NCBI GenBank assembly: GCA_039029915.1
Contig: JBCCFD010000478.1
Span: 1-6,005 of the forward strand
Reading direction: 5' to 3'
From: QQUD01 sp039029915
Lineage (GTDB): Bacteria > Chloroflexota > Anaerolineae > Promineifilales > Promineifilaceae
Length of the DNA stretch: 6,005 bases
Part shown: piece after piece, positions 5,651-6,005 of the stretch
How positions within the stretch are numbered: position 1 is the first letter of the stretch
How the letters are laid out: each line of letters starts with the position of its first letter
Notes under the pieces: generated by a model
What the model was told of the DNA's origin: nothing
Database searches by the model: none
Seen by the model: the letters and a program-made list of their open reading frames with translations, nothing else
Translations under genes and position numbers: made by a program

Positions 5651-6005
5651 GATGATTTCCCTTAATTTTAAGTGCGATTTGATCGAGCTCTTGGCGTAAC
5701 GGCCGTTTTGGGGTGTGCGAATAAAATCCGCGCAGCTCACCCTCTTGAAGACGGGGCAGCACGTGATAATGCAGATGCCAAACATCCTGCCCAGCTTTGG
5801 CCCCATTTGATTGCCAAATTGATTGGTCTGAAATGCCTAAATTGGCCTTAATGAGATGACTAACTTTTTTGACGGTCTGAATCACGTGCCCAAGCGTTTC
5901 GCTGGGAATGTCAAAAACATTCACAAAATGTGCTTTGGGAATGATTAACACATGCCCATCATTTAGCTGGTTCAAATTCATGAACGCTAGCGTGTGCACA
6001 TCTTC
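5643..6005 (-). CDS. HIT-family (histidine triad) nucleotide-binding protein, N-terminus outside window
   Basis: C-terminal 120 residues of a histidine-triad protein, a small cytosolic nucleotide hydrolase/transferase family acting on substrates such as AMP-lysine, AMP-amides or Ap4A. The frame is open to the right edge. Translation there reads EDVHTLAFMNLNQLNDGHVL, which is the family's 'D-x-x-x-A-F-x-x-x-x-x-x-x-x-G-H-x-L' region, so the GTG at 5999 is an internal Val and the real start lies perhaps 15-30 codons beyond. The catalytic triad motif is intact: QDVWHLHYHVLPR contains His-Leu-His-Tyr-His. A conserved N-G-x-x-A-G-Q segment (NGAKAGQ) precedes it. The C-terminal tail ends in KIKGNHHE. 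It heads, or is inside, a - strand operon with the CoA-transferase; the functional link between the two is not obvious. Confidence 0.88.
   Translation of the reverse strand, partial: EDVHTLAFMNLNQLNDGHVLIIPKAHFVNVFDIPSETLGHVIQTVKKVSHLIKANLGISDQSIWQSNGAKAGQDVWHLHYHVLPRLQEGELRGFYSHTPKRPLRQELDQIALKIKGNHHE

Larger units (their letters stand above)
791..5707. repeat. dispersed highly iterated palindrome AACGGCCGTT
   Basis: Exact copies lie at 791-800, 3327-3336, 4577-4586, 5162-5171 and 5698-5707. Near copies lie at 570-579 (one mismatch), 5381-5390 (one mismatch) and 5532-5541 (two mismatches), and a partial AACGGCCGG at 347-355. All five exact copies are inside coding sequence, in four different genes. 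They are read in two frames, giving Thr-Ala-Val in three genes' copies and Arg-Pro-Leu in two, so DNA rather than protein sequence is being conserved. A given 10-mer is expected about 0.006 times in 6 kb. Confidence 0.85.

Noticed and set aside
5651..5806. N-terminal extension of the CoA-transferase to 446 residues
   Set aside because: The extra 52 residues overlap the HIT gene in another frame, resemble no family N-terminus, and a good ribosome-binding site precedes ATG 5650.

Overview
The window looks like chromosomal DNA from a free-living bacterium of moderate GC content, most plausibly an Anaerolineae/Ardenticatenales-like member of the Chloroflexota. That placement is an inference. It rests on a highly repeated AACGGCCGTT palindrome, an intergenic palindrome of a kind I associate with those genomes, and the overall gene style. 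No rRNA, tRNA, mobile element or CRISPR array is visible.

Left part (1-2229, + strand): the 3' part of an ABC-transporter solute-binding protein gene runs in from the left edge. Seven bases after its stop comes a gene for an alpha/beta-hydrolase-like protein that appears to lack a normal catalytic serine.

Centre (2384-4210, + strand): this is the most interesting region. A near-consensus sigma70 promoter lies directly before a 27-codon ORF in which 8 of 9 consecutive residues are Phe or Tyr. A strong intrinsic terminator follows 37 nt after its stop, and then come a monofunctional AroH-type chorismate mutase and a Thermotoga-type DAHP synthase (TAATG overlap). I read this as an aromatic amino-acid attenuator controlling the first step of the shikimate pathway together with the branch step to Phe/Tyr. 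The predicted transcription start is nearly on the leader ATG, so the leader peptide may be translated from a leaderless mRNA. About 150 nt of hairpin-rich spacer separates the attenuator from the chorismate mutase gene.

Right part (4211-6005): a convergent intergenic region holds a 34-bp perfect palindrome and a candidate terminator for the opposing operon. On the - strand a HIT-family protein gene (cut by the right edge) overlaps by 8 bp a CaiB/BaiF (family III) CoA-transferase gene, whose catalytic Asp position appears to be Gly.

Five exact copies of AACGGCCGTT, and several near copies, are scattered through genes on both strands and in two reading frames.
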